From an uncultured Balneola sp. (GTDB taxonomy: Bacteria; Bacteroidota; Rhodothermia; Balneolales; Balneolaceae), in NCBI GenBank assembly GCA_913058495.1, contig CAJXQC010000010.1, positions 1-64,000 of the forward strand: a DNA stretch of 64,000 nt, read 5' to 3'. Below are positions 8,625-20,365 of the stretch, in pieces. The notes beneath the pieces were generated by a model. It searched no databases. It was not told the DNA's origin and was given only the letters and a program-made list of their open reading frames with translations. The position numbers were made by a program, and so were the translations under genes. Numbering within the stretch: position 1 is the stretch's first letter; every line of letters starts with the position of its first letter.

Positions 8625-10748
8625 TTATCCTTTTTTAGGAAGAGTTAAGAAAAAGGTTGTGCCGACATTTTCTTCACTTTCAAAATAAATTTCACCATTC
8701 ATTCTGAGTACGAATTCTTTGCATAAGCTTAAACCAAAACCATTACCCAACTCCATATTAGTGCCCAGGCGTGTTTTTGACTTATCTTTAAAGATCGAGT
8801 CACGTAGATTTGCGGGAATCCCAATTCCGGTATCCTTGATAGTGAAGGTAACAGAGCCATTATCTTCAGTGCAATCAAATTCTATTGAACCACTTGATTG
8901 AGTGAATTTAATACTGTTAGAAAGAAGATTTCTAATAATGAGTTTGAAAGCGTTCAGGTCCACAAAAGCAATTGTTTGCTCAGGGACTTTATTCGAAATA
9001 GTCAGCTTTTTAGCATCTATCTCAAATAGTTGTTTAGAAATTACATCATCAATAACAGGCTTGGTATCAATGTCCTGAGGATTTATAGTGATACCCGACA
9101 TTTGTTTTCTGGCCCAAGCAAGCAGGTCATCCAGAGTGTTTATATTTTTTTGAAGTGTTGGTTCCAAACTAATCACCAGATCTTTAACCTCCTGAAGGGA
9201 TAGCTCACTGCTGTTGATCATATATAAAATACCTTGCAGCGATGCCATTGGCGAACGAAGGTCATGTGCTACAATAGCGAAAAGTTTATCTTTTGTCTGA
9301 TTAAGCTCTTCGAGTTCTTTTTTCTGATTATTCAGAACCAGATTTACTTTTTTGCGATCAGCTCCCGATCTGAAAACAACATACAATAGAACTAATATGA
9401 TTACTATAACTACTACTGCTGCGATATTAAGATTTCTTGTCAGAACTAATTGTCGTTCCTGAATTACCTGTTTTTCTTCCAGAAGGCGGTTGATTTCTGT
9501 TTGTCTGTTCAGCTCAACTTCACTCTCCAGTTCTGAAAGAGCGGCATCTGATTCTTGCTTCGCAATACTATCTGAAAGAGCTTTAAAATTCTCGAGTGCT
9601 TTCAGTGCCTGAGCGGTTTCTCCGGCTTTTTTGTTGGTTAAATAAAGTTTTTCATGAAGTTGAACTATATAGAGGTTTTGATCCAGATCAGTTGCTACAT
9701 CAAGTGCTTTTTGATACCAGTTAATTGCGGAATAAGGCTGAGAGAATTTTTCATACAGATCTCCTAATCCTTTGTAATTAAAATACAATCCCTGAGGAAT
9801 TTTAAGATCGATGCAGTACTGCAGAGATTCTTCAAAGGCGTCTTTAGCTTTTGTAAACTGCCTTTTGTTGCTGTAAAGAACTCCCAGATTATAGACGATC
9901 TGAAAAGGAGGTGTATCTGGTCTTACTTCTTTATTTAAAGCTAAAGCCTGTTCGTAATACTTTAAAGCTTCGTCGTATTTCTCACTATTGCTATAAGTAT
10001 TACCCAGATTTAAATAGATTCTGAGCAGATCCGGGGTATAACTATTTTTTAATGCTATAGTTTCCGCTCTTTTTAAATAATACTCAGCGCGTTCATATTG
10101 CGAATAAGAATTATATGTATCTCCCAGGTTATTCAATGTGATCGTCAAAAAAGAAGAATCTTTTGTTGATTCTGCAAACTGTAATCCTTCAAGATAGTTT
10201 TTTATAGTATTGGACCTGTCGCCAAGTTTGTGATAAGCACCCGCCATGTTTACATGAATGGCTGCAATAGATCGGGACTTTTTATCAGGAGGGAGGAACT
10301 CAATATAGTTTAAGCCTTTTCTGAAAGATTCAATTGCCAGTTTAGACTGTCCTTTATAATTGTAAGCCGCAGCCTGTGTATTATAAAAATTGAAACGTAA
10401 TTTGCTGTCAGGAAATTGATCAATAACTTTATTTATGGAAGTAAGAGCAGAATCGATTTGTTTCTTAATCAGTAATATTTCTGCCCGTTTTACACCTGAA
10501 AAAGCTAATCCGTATTCATAATCAAATTGTTCAGACAGGAAATCTACGGAATCTAGTTTTTGATAAGCCTTTGTAAAGTTACCTATATCCATTAAGTGTT
10601 CAATGTCCGAAAACATTGACTTAACTTGATTGGTATCACTTTGGAACGTTTGAAAAACTGTAAATACATTGCTGTATGAGTTAGCAGACAATACTAACCA
10701 AATTCCAAGTAATAGAAGTAGTTTTGAAACCCGTATTTTTTTAGCCAC
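8625..10748 (-). CDS. TPR-repeat sensor histidine kinase
   Basis: A 707-residue membrane sensor kinase. A signal peptide (1-21) precedes a long tetratricopeptide array (about 40-390, with repeats such as NLGDTYNSYSQYERAEYY). Then come a coiled coil (about 395-438), one membrane helix (440-459), a HisKA domain with phospho-acceptor His495 (AHDLRSP) and a HATPase domain. The latter shows NLLSNSIKFT (N box), DTGIGIP (G1) and GNGFGLSLCKEF (G2). The TPR array is therefore periplasmic and the kinase cytosolic. No receiver domain or response regulator is adjacent, so its partner lies elsewhere. The layout is typical of Bacteroidota; the signal is unknown. Confidence 0.92.
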   Translation of the reverse strand: MAKKIRVSKLLLLLGIWLVLSANSYSNVFTVFQTFQSDTNQVKSMFSDIEHLMDIGNFTKAYQKLDSVDFLSEQFDYEYGLAFSGVKRAEILLIKKQIDSALTSINKVIDQFPDSKLRFNFYNTQAAAYNYKGQSKLAIESFRKGLNYIEFLPPDKKSRSIAAIHVNMAGAYHKLGDRSNTIKNYLEGLQFAESTKDSSFLTITLNNLGDTYNSYSQYERAEYYLKRAETIALKNSYTPDLLRIYLNLGNTYSNSEKYDEALKYYEQALALNKEVRPDTPPFQIVYNLGVLYSNKRQFTKAKDAFEESLQYCIDLKIPQGLYFNYKGLGDLYEKFSQPYSAINWYQKALDVATDLDQNLYIVQLHEKLYLTNKKAGETAQALKALENFKALSDSIAKQESDAALSELESEVELNRQTEINRLLEEKQVIQERQLVLTRNLNIAAVVVIVIILVLLYVVFRSGADRKKVNLVLNNQKKELEELNQTKDKLFAIVAHDLRSPMASLQGILYMINSSELSLQEVKDLVISLEPTLQKNINTLDDLLAWARKQMSGITINPQDIDTKPVIDDVISKQLFEIDAKKLTISNKVPEQTIAFVDLNAFKLIIRNLLSNSIKFTQSSGSIEFDCTEDNGSVTFTIKDTGIGIPANLRDSIFKDKSKTRLGTNMELGNGFGLSLCKEFVLRMNGEIYFESEENVGTTFFLTLPKKG

Positions 10749-10787
10749 GATAGAAAATAATTAGCTGATTATAGCATTCTTAGGGCC

Positions 10788-10819
10788 AAAAAAAAAGCCA
10801 TTCACATTGGAATGGCTTT
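10788..10819 (-). terminator. Rho-independent terminator of the OsmC gene
   Basis: On the minus strand this is a 9-bp stem (AAGCCATTC/GAATGGCTT) with a 6-nt loop, followed by an unbroken run of nine Us. It begins about 29 bp after the stop of the OsmC-family gene. Confidence 0.85.
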
Positions 10820-10847
10820 ATATGTGAAAATTTAAGTAAAAATAAAG

Positions 10848-11276
10848 TCAGGCCAGAGAAGCCTCTAATTCGATATCCACACTTTCAAGAGCACGGGAAA
10901 CCGGACATGCTTCTTTTGTAGCCGATGCAATTTTTTGGAATTCACTGTCGCTTAGTCCGGGAACATCAGCTTTGGTTGTTAATTTAATTTTCGTGATTGT
11001 AGGTGTGCCGTCTACCATTTCTAAAGATACATCGGCATAAGTTGAGACACTTTTGGAGTCATGACCGGCGCTGTGTAATTCATTAGATAATGCCATTGAA
11101 TAACAGCCGGCATGTGCCGCACCAATAAGTTCTTCGGGATTAGATTTGCCTTCATCTTCAAATCTGGATGCAAAAGTAAAGGCAGCTTCTGACAATACCC
11201 CGCTTTCAGAATTAATAGATCCGTTTCCTTCCTTCAAGTTTCCGTTCCAAACGGCTGACGCTTTTTTAATTGGCAT
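10848..11276 (-). CDS. OsmC family peroxiredoxin
   Basis: A 142-residue OsmC/Ohr-fold protein; the family reduces organic hydroperoxides using two conserved cysteines. Cys58 (AAHAGCYSMAL) and Cys124 (ATKEACPVSRAL) are both present at the expected spacing. The sequence follows the OsmC subgroup (SAVWNGNLKEGNG start, SNPEELIGAAHAGC) more than Ohr. It is a single-gene unit with its own terminator. Cytosolic oxidative-stress defence fits with katG and Dps elsewhere in the window. Confidence 0.93.
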   Translation of the reverse strand: MPIKKASAVWNGNLKEGNGSINSESGVLSEAAFTFASRFEDEGKSNPEELIGAAHAGCYSMALSNELHSAGHDSKSVSTYADVSLEMVDGTPTITKIKLTTKADVPGLSDSEFQKIASATKEACPVSRALESVDIELEASLA

Positions 11277-11355
11277 AATATACCTCTGGTAAAATGTTTT
11301 GGTTTTTTTTCACTATACCAAACAGTAAGCTGTACTAAGAAATTCCAATTCCGGA

Positions 11356-12465
11356 TTATTCACTAGTGTTAAAAAATATAAGCTGGCTTGATGCTCCACC
11401 ATATGTAGAAATAACTATATTTCCGTTAGTGAGTTTAATCGGATTTCTAAAACCATAACTTTCAGGAGGGATGAGATATTCGTCCAGCAGATCTCCTTCA
11501 ATACTGTACAGATAGACTTCTTCTCGCGTGTTATATAAAAAATTACCGGCCTCAGTTTCAATAATTTCTGATCTGGTAAAACTAAAACCGCTTAATGAAG
11601 TATCCCACTCAATATTTAAGTTCTTATCTGTTTTGTATCCCCGACCTCTATTATCAACAAGTAAATAAGATCTGCTTTTATCCAGAAATACACCGAAAGA
11701 AAGAGGAAGAGTAGGGTAATCTTTTTCCTTAATAGTCTTTCCGTTAATGTCGGCAATTTTGACGACACCACTTAAACTATTTGTATTTGCACCCACAAAG
11801 ATGGCTTTATCATTAGAGATTTTGCGAACTGTAAACCTTCTAAATTCAGATTCTGTAACTTCTTCATTTATTTCAGATCCATCTTTAGATATTTCAAATG
11901 TGGAATGTTTGGTTTGTAGTTCATCATCAGAGGCTAATAGAAAATAGTTGTCGTCGCCTTCAAAAAGGGAAATTGAATATCTTTTGTAATCGGTAAAACT
12001 CAGTATTTCTTTCTCCCATAACATCTCTCCATCCGAATTAAATTTGAATGCTGTATACATATTGGAAGCCAATCCTAATGCGACTATTGAACCGTCTGAA
12101 GTGTTAATATATTTGTCAACAGAACTTAAAACATAAGAGCTGCTACTTTTTGGGCTGCTGAATTCATTAATGTTAAGTGCATTTCCTTCGTTATCCCAGG
12201 TTGTAATGGTATTAATGTATTCATTATTCTGAGAATCGTAATAATAGCCCAGACACATGAACCCTTTTTTGGTTGCCATAAGAGATTCGCATGAAGAGTC
12301 TCCATTTTCATCGGGATAAAGGAGACTGGCATCAACCATTTTTTCGACGGTGATCGCTTCTAAGGACGGTTCGAAATCAAACCCATTTTTACAAGAAGTG
12401 ATCGCTATTAAAATCACTAAAAAATACCAGTATTGATGTGAAGGTATACTATTTTTCGATGTCAT
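11356..12465 (-). CDS. Putative propeller-type lipoprotein, divergent paralog
   Basis: A 369-residue exported protein with a hydrophobic leader and lipobox-like ITSCKN (Cys at about 26). Segments such as KFNSDGEMLWEKEIL resemble the repeated blades of PQQ-like or delta-propeller proteins. It shares layout and several phrases with the next two upstream paralogs, but is clearly more diverged. No catalytic motif is visible. It is probably a surface or periplasmic lipoprotein of unknown role. Confidence 0.65.
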   Translation of the reverse strand: MTSKNSIPSHQYWYFLVILIAITSCKNGFDFEPSLEAITVEKMVDASLLYPDENGDSSCESLMATKKGFMCLGYYYDSQNNEYINTITTWDNEGNALNINEFSSPKSSSSYVLSSVDKYINTSDGSIVALGLASNMYTAFKFNSDGEMLWEKEILSFTDYKRYSISLFEGDDNYFLLASDDELQTKHSTFEISKDGSEINEEVTESEFRRFTVRKISNDKAIFVGANTNSLSGVVKIADINGKTIKEKDYPTLPLSFGVFLDKSRSYLLVDNRGRGYKTDKNLNIEWDTSLSGFSFTRSEIIETEAGNFLYNTREEVYLYSIEGDLLDEYLIPPESYGFRNPIKLTNGNIVISTYGGASSQLIFFNTSE

Positions 12466-12517
12466 AATTCTGAGATAGATTTTAAGAGTAAAATAAATTT
12501 TGTTAGCTACACCTAAA

Positions 12518-13645
12518 TTATTGCTGCTGATAAATATTTATACCGGCATTTAAACCAAGGTGGTATACTACTATAGCATCATTATTTCCACGAGAAAGAA
12601 CCTTACGAACAGTGGGGTAGTTTCCATTATGTTCTATGATATTTCTCGACAGGATTTGTCCTCCGGTTCCTATTACTGAAATCACATAAGCAGTATAACT
12701 ACCGGGAGAAAATGATCTTTCTTCAATTATTGCATATTTGTGTTCTGCTATTGAGGCAGGGCTTATATGGCTATGTGAGTATTCCGGGGTGTAACTCCAT
12801 TCTGTTTCAAAATTTGAATCTAATTTCAATAAGTCCCCGGAGTAAGCAAAGTAACCGTTTTCTGAACCTTGAGCTTCATTCAGATAACTTACTGCTAAAG
12901 GGATATTTAATTCCGAAAGGAGTTGCAGGTTTCTGTCATAAACTTTCAGATCTGTACCGCCATCATTTGGGGAAGTATAAATCTTCTTTCTTGAAGGGGT
13001 GTGGATAATGTTAAAATGATTATATGTGAAACTAGGGCTTTCAATATCCTCCAGAATATTTCCGTTGGTATCCAAAGTTACTTTTCTAAATGTGTCAGAA
13101 CCGAATTCATACGGATATGCGACTATTTCTCCATTTGCTTTATGTGTTCCCGATATAAATATATCATAATCGGAGTAATCAATAGTTTGTTCCCACATAA
13201 GATCTCCGGCAGTAGTAAACTTATAGACGTGGTAATCAAACTTTGAAATGTTTTCTGCATCTCTTGCGGCAGCAAAAATCACAACTTCATCCGCGTCGGT
13301 AGTTACCAGATCCAACTCGTCACATTTTGATACATTTATATCTGAGTATTTTCTTTTCCATAGTTCTTCGCCATCAAAACTAACCTTTAACAGGAAGAGC
13401 TTCATCCCCAGGCATGAGCTGTTAAGGTCTTTATAAGCACCAAGTATAACTACTCCGTTAGAAGCCAGTTCGGCGTCAATTACATTAGTTCGTTCAGTAC
13501 CGATTTCGGTTTCAAAATTGATACTTTCAAGAGCAGGATATTCTTGTTCTTCTACTACTTCAGGTGATGTTCCGCTATCCGAGCAAGCTGCAAACCCAAT
13601 AAAGATTAAAGAAAGAAAGGCAATAAAGTTAAGCTTTTTAATCAT
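12518..13645 (-). CDS. Putative propeller-type lipoprotein, tandem copy A
   Basis: I start this at the Met of MIKKLNFIAFLSLIFIGF (375 residues) because that gives a standard lipoprotein signal with lipobox GFAAC. A longer frame upstream would run through the promoter. Blade-like phrases recur (KVSFDGEELWKRKYS, KFTTAGDLMWEQTI, TLDTNGNILEDI). It is a close paralog of copy B at 13884-15017, sharing long stretches of identity in the first two thirds and diverging in the last third. The shared upstream region shows a recent tandem duplication. Function is unknown; outer-membrane or surface attachment is likely. Confidence 0.75.
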   Translation of the reverse strand: MIKKLNFIAFLSLIFIGFAACSDSGTSPEVVEEQEYPALESINFETEIGTERTNVIDAELASNGVVILGAYKDLNSSCLGMKLFLLKVSFDGEELWKRKYSDINVSKCDELDLVTTDADEVVIFAAARDAENISKFDYHVYKFTTAGDLMWEQTIDYSDYDIFISGTHKANGEIVAYPYEFGSDTFRKVTLDTNGNILEDIESPSFTYNHFNIIHTPSRKKIYTSPNDGGTDLKVYDRNLQLLSELNIPLAVSYLNEAQGSENGYFAYSGDLLKLDSNFETEWSYTPEYSHSHISPASIAEHKYAIIEERSFSPGSYTAYVISVIGTGGQILSRNIIEHNGNYPTVRKVLSRGNNDAIVVYHLGLNAGINIYQQQ

Positions 13646-13673
13646 GGTACTATCATTAGTTATATAATAAGCC

Positions 13674-13702
13674 ATTATAGAAAAGAAGCTTATAAATATC
13701 AA
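13674..13702 (-). promoter_or_regulatory. Sigma70-like promoter of lipoprotein copy A
   Basis: On the minus strand this reads TTGATA, a 17-bp spacer, then TATAAT. It lies 29 bp upstream of the chosen ATG. The same arrangement is conserved before copy B. The match to the housekeeping consensus is close, and I infer activity from sequence alone. Confidence 0.65.
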
Positions 13703-13732
13703 TTATATAACTAAAAATGATGACTACCTGCG

Positions 13733-13813
13733 TTACTCTCTGCTAAACATGGAGATGGATAAAAATCCAATAATGGTCCGGTAAAAATCACTAAAAATAC
13801 CATAGGATTTTGT
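13733..13813 (-). pseudogene. Orphan 3' tail of the MFS transporter gene
   Basis: About 80 bp here nearly duplicate the last codons and stop of the MFS gene at 15105-16307 (compare 15105-15186). The MFSRE-stop ending is recognisable, with scattered substitutions and a 1-bp deletion. The rest of the MFS gene is missing. This is the footprint of the tandem duplication that made the two lipoprotein copies, with its breakpoint inside the MFS gene. Confidence 0.8.
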
Positions 13814-13883
13814 AACTCTGCTCTCTAAATAACTGCTTGACAAAGAAAACCATGAAGTGGTTGTTTACGGAAAAGTAGTTTAA

Positions 13884-15017
13884 TCAAAAATTATTTCTAT
13901 AAACGTTTACTCCGAAGTTTAACTCATTTTGGTAAACAAATATTATATCATTATTACCACTTGTTAGCGCTTTCTTTGTATCGGGATATGATCCATCAGC
14001 AGCTGTAATAACAGATCTCGATAGCAGTTGTCCACCATCTTCTATAACAGATATTACGGGGGACTCCCCATTTCCGGGAGAATAGGATCGTGAGCTTATG
14101 TTTGCATATCTATTCTGTTCTATTTGGATTGGAACAGATGCAATATCGAAATCGTATTTATATTGCCATTCAACTTCAAAGTTAGAATTAAGTTTTATAA
14201 AACTGCTTTCCGAGTATTTGTAACCAAAATACCCATCCTGAGGATCTATAGTCCCATTTATATACGCAATATAAGGTAGAGTGGTATCTAAAATATTCTG
14301 TAGATTTTTGTCATACACTTTTAAATCGGTACTACTTTCGTTAAGGGAAGAGTAAATTTTCTTTCTTGATGGGGTGTTGAAAATGCTAAACTCTTCACCT
14401 GGAAAAATAGGGTTTTTAATATCCTCCAGAATATTTCCGTTGGTGTCCAAGGTTACTTTTCTAAATGTAGAAGAACTGGTTTCATATGGATATGCAACTA
14501 TTTCACCATTTGCTTTATGTGTTCCACTAATAATAATATCTAATCTGGCGTAATCAATAGTTTGTTGCCACATAAGATCACCTACTGTAGTAAACTTATA
14601 AACGTGATAATCATAATCACCTGTTTCAACAACACGGGTAGCTCCAAAAACAACAACTTCATCCGCATCTGTAATAACTAAATCTAAACGATCACATTTG
14701 GACGCATCAATATCAGAGTATTTTCTTTTCCATAGTTCTTTACCGTCAAAACTAACTTTTGCTAAGAACAACTTCATACCAATGCATGAGCTATCAAGGT
14801 CTTTATAAGCACCAAGTATAACGACTCCGTTAGAAGCCAGTTCGGCGTCAATCACATCTGTACGCTCAGTACCAATTTGAGTTTGTAAAGTTGAAATTAA
14901 TTCTAATTCCGGTATTTCGGGATCGGCATCGACTGGTGCAATACTATTATCAGAACAAGCTACAAACCCAATAAAGATTAAAGAAAGAAAGGCAATAAAG
15001 TTAAGTTTTTTAATCAT
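13884..15017 (-). CDS. Putative propeller-type lipoprotein, tandem copy B
   Basis: A 377-residue lipoprotein starting at MIKKLNFIAFLSLIFIGF with lipobox GFVAC, chosen over a longer frame for the same reason as copy A. It sits directly downstream of the MFS gene, 88 bp from that stop, and keeps the same promoter as copy A. The N-terminal region and most blade motifs match copy A nearly word for word. The C-terminal third has drifted, which fits diversification of an exposed surface. Being next to the intact MFS gene, this copy is probably in the ancestral position. No known function. Confidence 0.75.
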   Translation of the reverse strand: MIKKLNFIAFLSLIFIGFVACSDNSIAPVDADPEIPELELISTLQTQIGTERTDVIDAELASNGVVILGAYKDLDSSCIGMKLFLAKVSFDGKELWKRKYSDIDASKCDRLDLVITDADEVVVFGATRVVETGDYDYHVYKFTTVGDLMWQQTIDYARLDIIISGTHKANGEIVAYPYETSSSTFRKVTLDTNGNILEDIKNPIFPGEEFSIFNTPSRKKIYSSLNESSTDLKVYDKNLQNILDTTLPYIAYINGTIDPQDGYFGYKYSESSFIKLNSNFEVEWQYKYDFDIASVPIQIEQNRYANISSRSYSPGNGESPVISVIEDGGQLLSRSVITAADGSYPDTKKALTSGNNDIIFVYQNELNFGVNVYRNNF

Positions 15018-15045
15018 GGTACTATCATTAGTTATATAATAAGCT

Positions 15046-15074
15046 ATTATAGAAAAGAAGCTTATAAATATCAA
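15046..15074 (-). promoter_or_regulatory. Sigma70-like promoter of lipoprotein copy B
   Basis: TTGATA, a 17-bp spacer and TATAAT on the minus strand, 29 bp before the chosen start. It is identical in layout to the copy at 13674-13702, and conservation between the duplicates supports function. Confidence 0.65.
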
Positions 15075-15104
15075 TTATATAACTAAAAATGATGACTACC
15101 TGCG

Positions 15105-16307
15105 TTACTCTCTGCTAAACATGGAGATGGATAAAAATCCAATCAATGGTCCGGTAAAAATCACCAAAAATACCAACGGACTTTGAAAATGTGCCCACAT
15201 TAAATTTACAAGCTGGATACTTACAATCGTTATTGCAAAACCAATACTGTTAACAATGGTAAGCCCTGTGGCGATGTAGGAACTTTCTGTTGATTGAGCT
15301 ACAAGTGTGGAAAATTGAGGAGAGTCCGGAATCACAAATATTCCCCAAATCAATAGAAGCCCCAGAAATACCCAGGCCGGTGCATTAAACAAGAAAGGAA
15401 TTAATACAGAGCACAATCCGGAGATTAAAAGCGAAATCTGAGAAACTAGTTTACTTCCTTTTTTAAGAGAAATATATCCACCAACAGCGCAACTTATTCC
15501 TCCAATACCAATAATAATGGACGACCACAAAGGGATATTTATTACGAAGTCGTGGTTCGATAGCGCGTAGAAAGCAAGTAAAGTAGGAATGAAAGCCCAG
15601 AACGTGTACAATTCCCACATGTGTCCGAAGTATCCGAAAGCAGCAGACCGAAAGTTTGAGTTTTTAAACAGAGTAAGAAACATAGAAGGATTGAAAGAAT
15701 TTCTTCTTACACGATAAGGACCATCAGCAACAGAAAAGAAAAGCATTAAGCCTCCGATAACAGATAGAACAGAAGTTCCTGCGATCACAAATCTCCATGG
15801 TAAGTCGCCACCTAGATATTTAAGAAAGTGCGGGAAAGCGGTTCCTAACACAAGTGCTCCCACCAAATATCCTAGTGCTTTTCCAAGACCTTCTTTATGC
15901 CAGTCGGAAGCTATTTTCATTCCAACAGGATAAATTCCGGCAAGAAAAAACCCGGTAAATAATCGAGCGAACATTACTTCTGTAAAATTTGAACTGTAAA
16001 TGGTCAGAATATTTGCCAGCGCTCCCAAAACAGAACACACTAAAAATACTTTTACTGGAGAAAATCTATCCGCAACACTTAAGACTGCAAATACTAAAGT
16101 TCCAATGATAAATCCCGATTGTACAGCCATCGTGATGAATCCCACAAACATCTCCAGCAAATTAAGTTCTTCGATGAGTTCAGGAACAACGGCATTTCCG
16201 GCAAACCAAAGAGAAGTTCCCGCAAATTGTGAGAATACAATTACAGGAAGAATATGTTTGGGGATGGACGTGTTAATTTGCATAGAAGAAGAAAAGGAAG
16301 AATCCAT
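15105..16307 (-). CDS. MFS transporter
   Basis: A 400-residue major facilitator superfamily protein with about twelve hydrophobic helices. The loop after helix 2 carries VADRFSPVKVF, a diverged form of the MFS A-motif. LFTGFFLAGIYPVGMKIASDW resembles the helix-4/5 region of cyanate/nitrate-type and YNFM-like permeases. Substrate is not predictable. It is divergently arranged from katG across 117 bp. A truncated copy of its 3' end remains at 13733-13813. Confidence 0.85.
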   Translation of the reverse strand: MDSSFSSSMQINTSIPKHILPVIVFSQFAGTSLWFAGNAVVPELIEELNLLEMFVGFITMAVQSGFIIGTLVFAVLSVADRFSPVKVFLVCSVLGALANILTIYSSNFTEVMFARLFTGFFLAGIYPVGMKIASDWHKEGLGKALGYLVGALVLGTAFPHFLKYLGGDLPWRFVIAGTSVLSVIGGLMLFFSVADGPYRVRRNSFNPSMFLTLFKNSNFRSAAFGYFGHMWELYTFWAFIPTLLAFYALSNHDFVINIPLWSSIIIGIGGISCAVGGYISLKKGSKLVSQISLLISGLCSVLIPFLFNAPAWVFLGLLLIWGIFVIPDSPQFSTLVAQSTESSYIATGLTIVNSIGFAITIVSIQLVNLMWAHFQSPLVFLVIFTGPLIGFLSISMFSRE

Positions 16308-16345
16308 TTAAAATATACCCAAATAGTAAGATTGATTTTAACGCC

Positions 16346-16373
16346 TTGATAATGAATATCTATCAATTAGAAT
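16346..16373 (+). promoter_or_regulatory. Candidate katG promoter overlapping a palindrome
   Basis: TTGATA (16346-16351) and TATCAA (16361-16366) form inverted 6-bp arms with a 9-bp spacer. TTGATA also serves as a -35 with TAGAAT (16368-16373) 16 bp downstream. A repressor or activator of katG could bind here. Which one, whether PerR-, Fur- or OxyR-like, cannot be told from the sequence. Confidence 0.35.
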
Positions 16374-16412
16374 GAAATGATTTTTTATGTTGTTGATGGA
16401 TTAAAACTGTAA

Positions 16413-18641
<2,229 letters not shown>

Positions 18642-18660
18642 TTTAATCCGAGTTGATACT

Positions 18661-18691
18661 CGCTCCGATGGTCTCCGTCGGAGCGTTTTTT
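18661..18691 (+). terminator. Rho-independent terminator of katG
   Basis: An 8-bp GC-rich stem (CGCTCCGA/TCGGAGCG) with a 9-nt loop and a T-tract, 20 bp after the katG stop. A similar 20-bp phrase recurs at about 20680-20699, before the tRNA. Confidence 0.85.
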
Positions 18692-18772
18692 ATGGAAGAT
18701 TTCATTTCTAAAAAGAGATTACCCGATAGATAGAGCCAAGTTAGAACGTACTCGTTAACTCTGAACGAGAAT

Positions 18773-20365
18773 CTATTTTATTAAAAGCATTTTCTTTGTT
18801 TTAATGAAATTGTCAGCTTTAACTGTGTAAAAATATACACCACTTGAAAGTGCTGAAGCATCAAAATTCACTGTGTACTTTCCTGCACTTTTGCGTTGGT
18901 TAACTAAAGTAGCTACTCGCTGACCAAGAGTATTAGTTATCGTTAGCTGAACATTGGCTGCTTTCGGAAGTATATAGCTTATTTGAGTTGTTGGGTTGAA
19001 AGGGTTTGGGTAATTTTGAGATAATTGGATTGATGCCGGAAGATCAAGATGATCTTGTTCATTAGAAACTGGGGTTCTCTCAGATTGAGAAATAGTATAA
19101 ATTCCATATCCAACAGGATATTCATCACCTCGGTTAAAGATCATCGATAATATAATTTGTCCATGATTAAAAACAATTTTTTCAGCAAAGCCAAGAGTAA
19201 ATGGAATCAAATCAGAGCCTTTGGCTACTAAAACCAGCGAATCTATGCTACTGTTTGTAAAACTGGAACGTTCTTTCATCCTATAAGCATTAAAACTACT
19301 ATAGTTAGCATTATAGAAAGTAAGTACATCTCGATTTTTCTCAATTACACCTTCATTAGAAGTAGTTCCGGTATTAGTGATTTTAACAGCTTGGTAGCCG
19401 AAATTCAGATCCGATTCATTAACCAAGACGAGCGATGTTTTGTGAATCATTAAAACTTTAGCCTCCATTTCGCCTTCGTTGTTGCTTCTGGAAGCTCTGA
19501 AATAAATATAGTTATCTCCTTTTCCTATAATAGTAGTGTTTTTGTATTGAGGGTATTCGATTTGGGTGACAAGCTCGGGTTTTGCAGGATTTGCTACACT
19601 AAAAGAAGCGGCTTTTCCATCTTTGGTTACAATCACCGTGTCGCCATTTACAAAAGTAAGTTGATTGGGGTTAATGCTATTCAAAAAGGTAGCAGGATCA
19701 CCATCCTCGATGTCACCAGTTTCTATATTATAGCCAACTAGATTTACCCATTCTTCCCGATTTGCATCCCGGGCAGAACTGAAAGGAATGATATTAAGAC
19801 CTCTTGATATCCACTTCAACCCATTATTATTAAAAATGCCCGGTGGAGAAATACCTTCAGAAGTTTGATAGTCTTCGTATTCGACATCATTTAGTAATGA
19901 ATAAGAAGGATAAACTTTGTCGTTAGGCCCATCGCCGGGTTCCTCCAATTTATAGAGTCTTCCAAAGAACTTTGCGCTTCCTGATTCAGGATCCTCAGCT
20001 ATATAATAGGCAAACCAAAGATCGGTGCCTATCGCAAAAGATCGAAACGATATATATTCGTGATTAATGGAAGAAGGATTATCCTCCAGCTTCCAATCCT
20101 GAATCCCTTCCCACTCAGGTACTCCTTCTATCGGTATATCTTCATAATTATAAACAGCATAAGCCTGAACTGTTCCGTCAAAATCATCTGGTTGTTCAAA
20201 AGCATATAAATATGGGAAGTGAAATATTTGAACCGTTGGTACATCATTGGTATGCCCTTGTTGAGTCGTAAAGTGGCGAACCAAATCAAGCTGCAGAGAA
20301 TCTTGAGATAAACCAATTAAAGGTTGAAATACACCAATGCAAAGAATGGAAAGAAACTTAATCAT
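18773..20365 (-). CDS. Secreted protein with C-terminal sorting tail
   Basis: A 530-residue protein with a signal peptide (about 1-20, LSILCIGVFQPLIGLSQ). The body, of unknown function, may be a beta-propeller. The last ~80 residues form a type IX-like sorting domain: LSQNYPNPFNPTTQISYILP, then a beta-sandwich (LTITNTLGQRVATLV) and a basic end (KTKKMLLIK). This tail directs export and surface attachment in Bacteroidota and related groups. No enzymatic motif is seen in the body. It is a single-gene unit convergent with katG. Confidence 0.8.
   Translation of the reverse strand: MIKFLSILCIGVFQPLIGLSQDSLQLDLVRHFTTQQGHTNDVPTVQIFHFPYLYAFEQPDDFDGTVQAYAVYNYEDIPIEGVPEWEGIQDWKLEDNPSSINHEYISFRSFAIGTDLWFAYYIAEDPESGSAKFFGRLYKLEEPGDGPNDKVYPSYSLLNDVEYEDYQTSEGISPPGIFNNNGLKWISRGLNIIPFSSARDANREEWVNLVGYNIETGDIEDGDPATFLNSINPNQLTFVNGDTVIVTKDGKAASFSVANPAKPELVTQIEYPQYKNTTIIGKGDNYIYFRASRSNNEGEMEAKVLMIHKTSLVLVNESDLNFGYQAVKITNTGTTSNEGVIEKNRDVLTFYNANYSSFNAYRMKERSSFTNSSIDSLVLVAKGSDLIPFTLGFAEKIVFNHGQIILSMIFNRGDEYPVGYGIYTISQSERTPVSNEQDHLDLPASIQLSQNYPNPFNPTTQISYILPKAANVQLTITNTLGQRVATLVNQRKSAGKYTVNFDASALSSGVYFYTVKADNFIKTKKMLLIK

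Noticed and set aside
12518-13702. Longer start for lipoprotein copy A (and the equivalent for copy B)
   Set aside because: The extra 19 residues would be encoded across the sigma70-like promoter, and they place charged and polar residues before a perfect lipoprotein leader.
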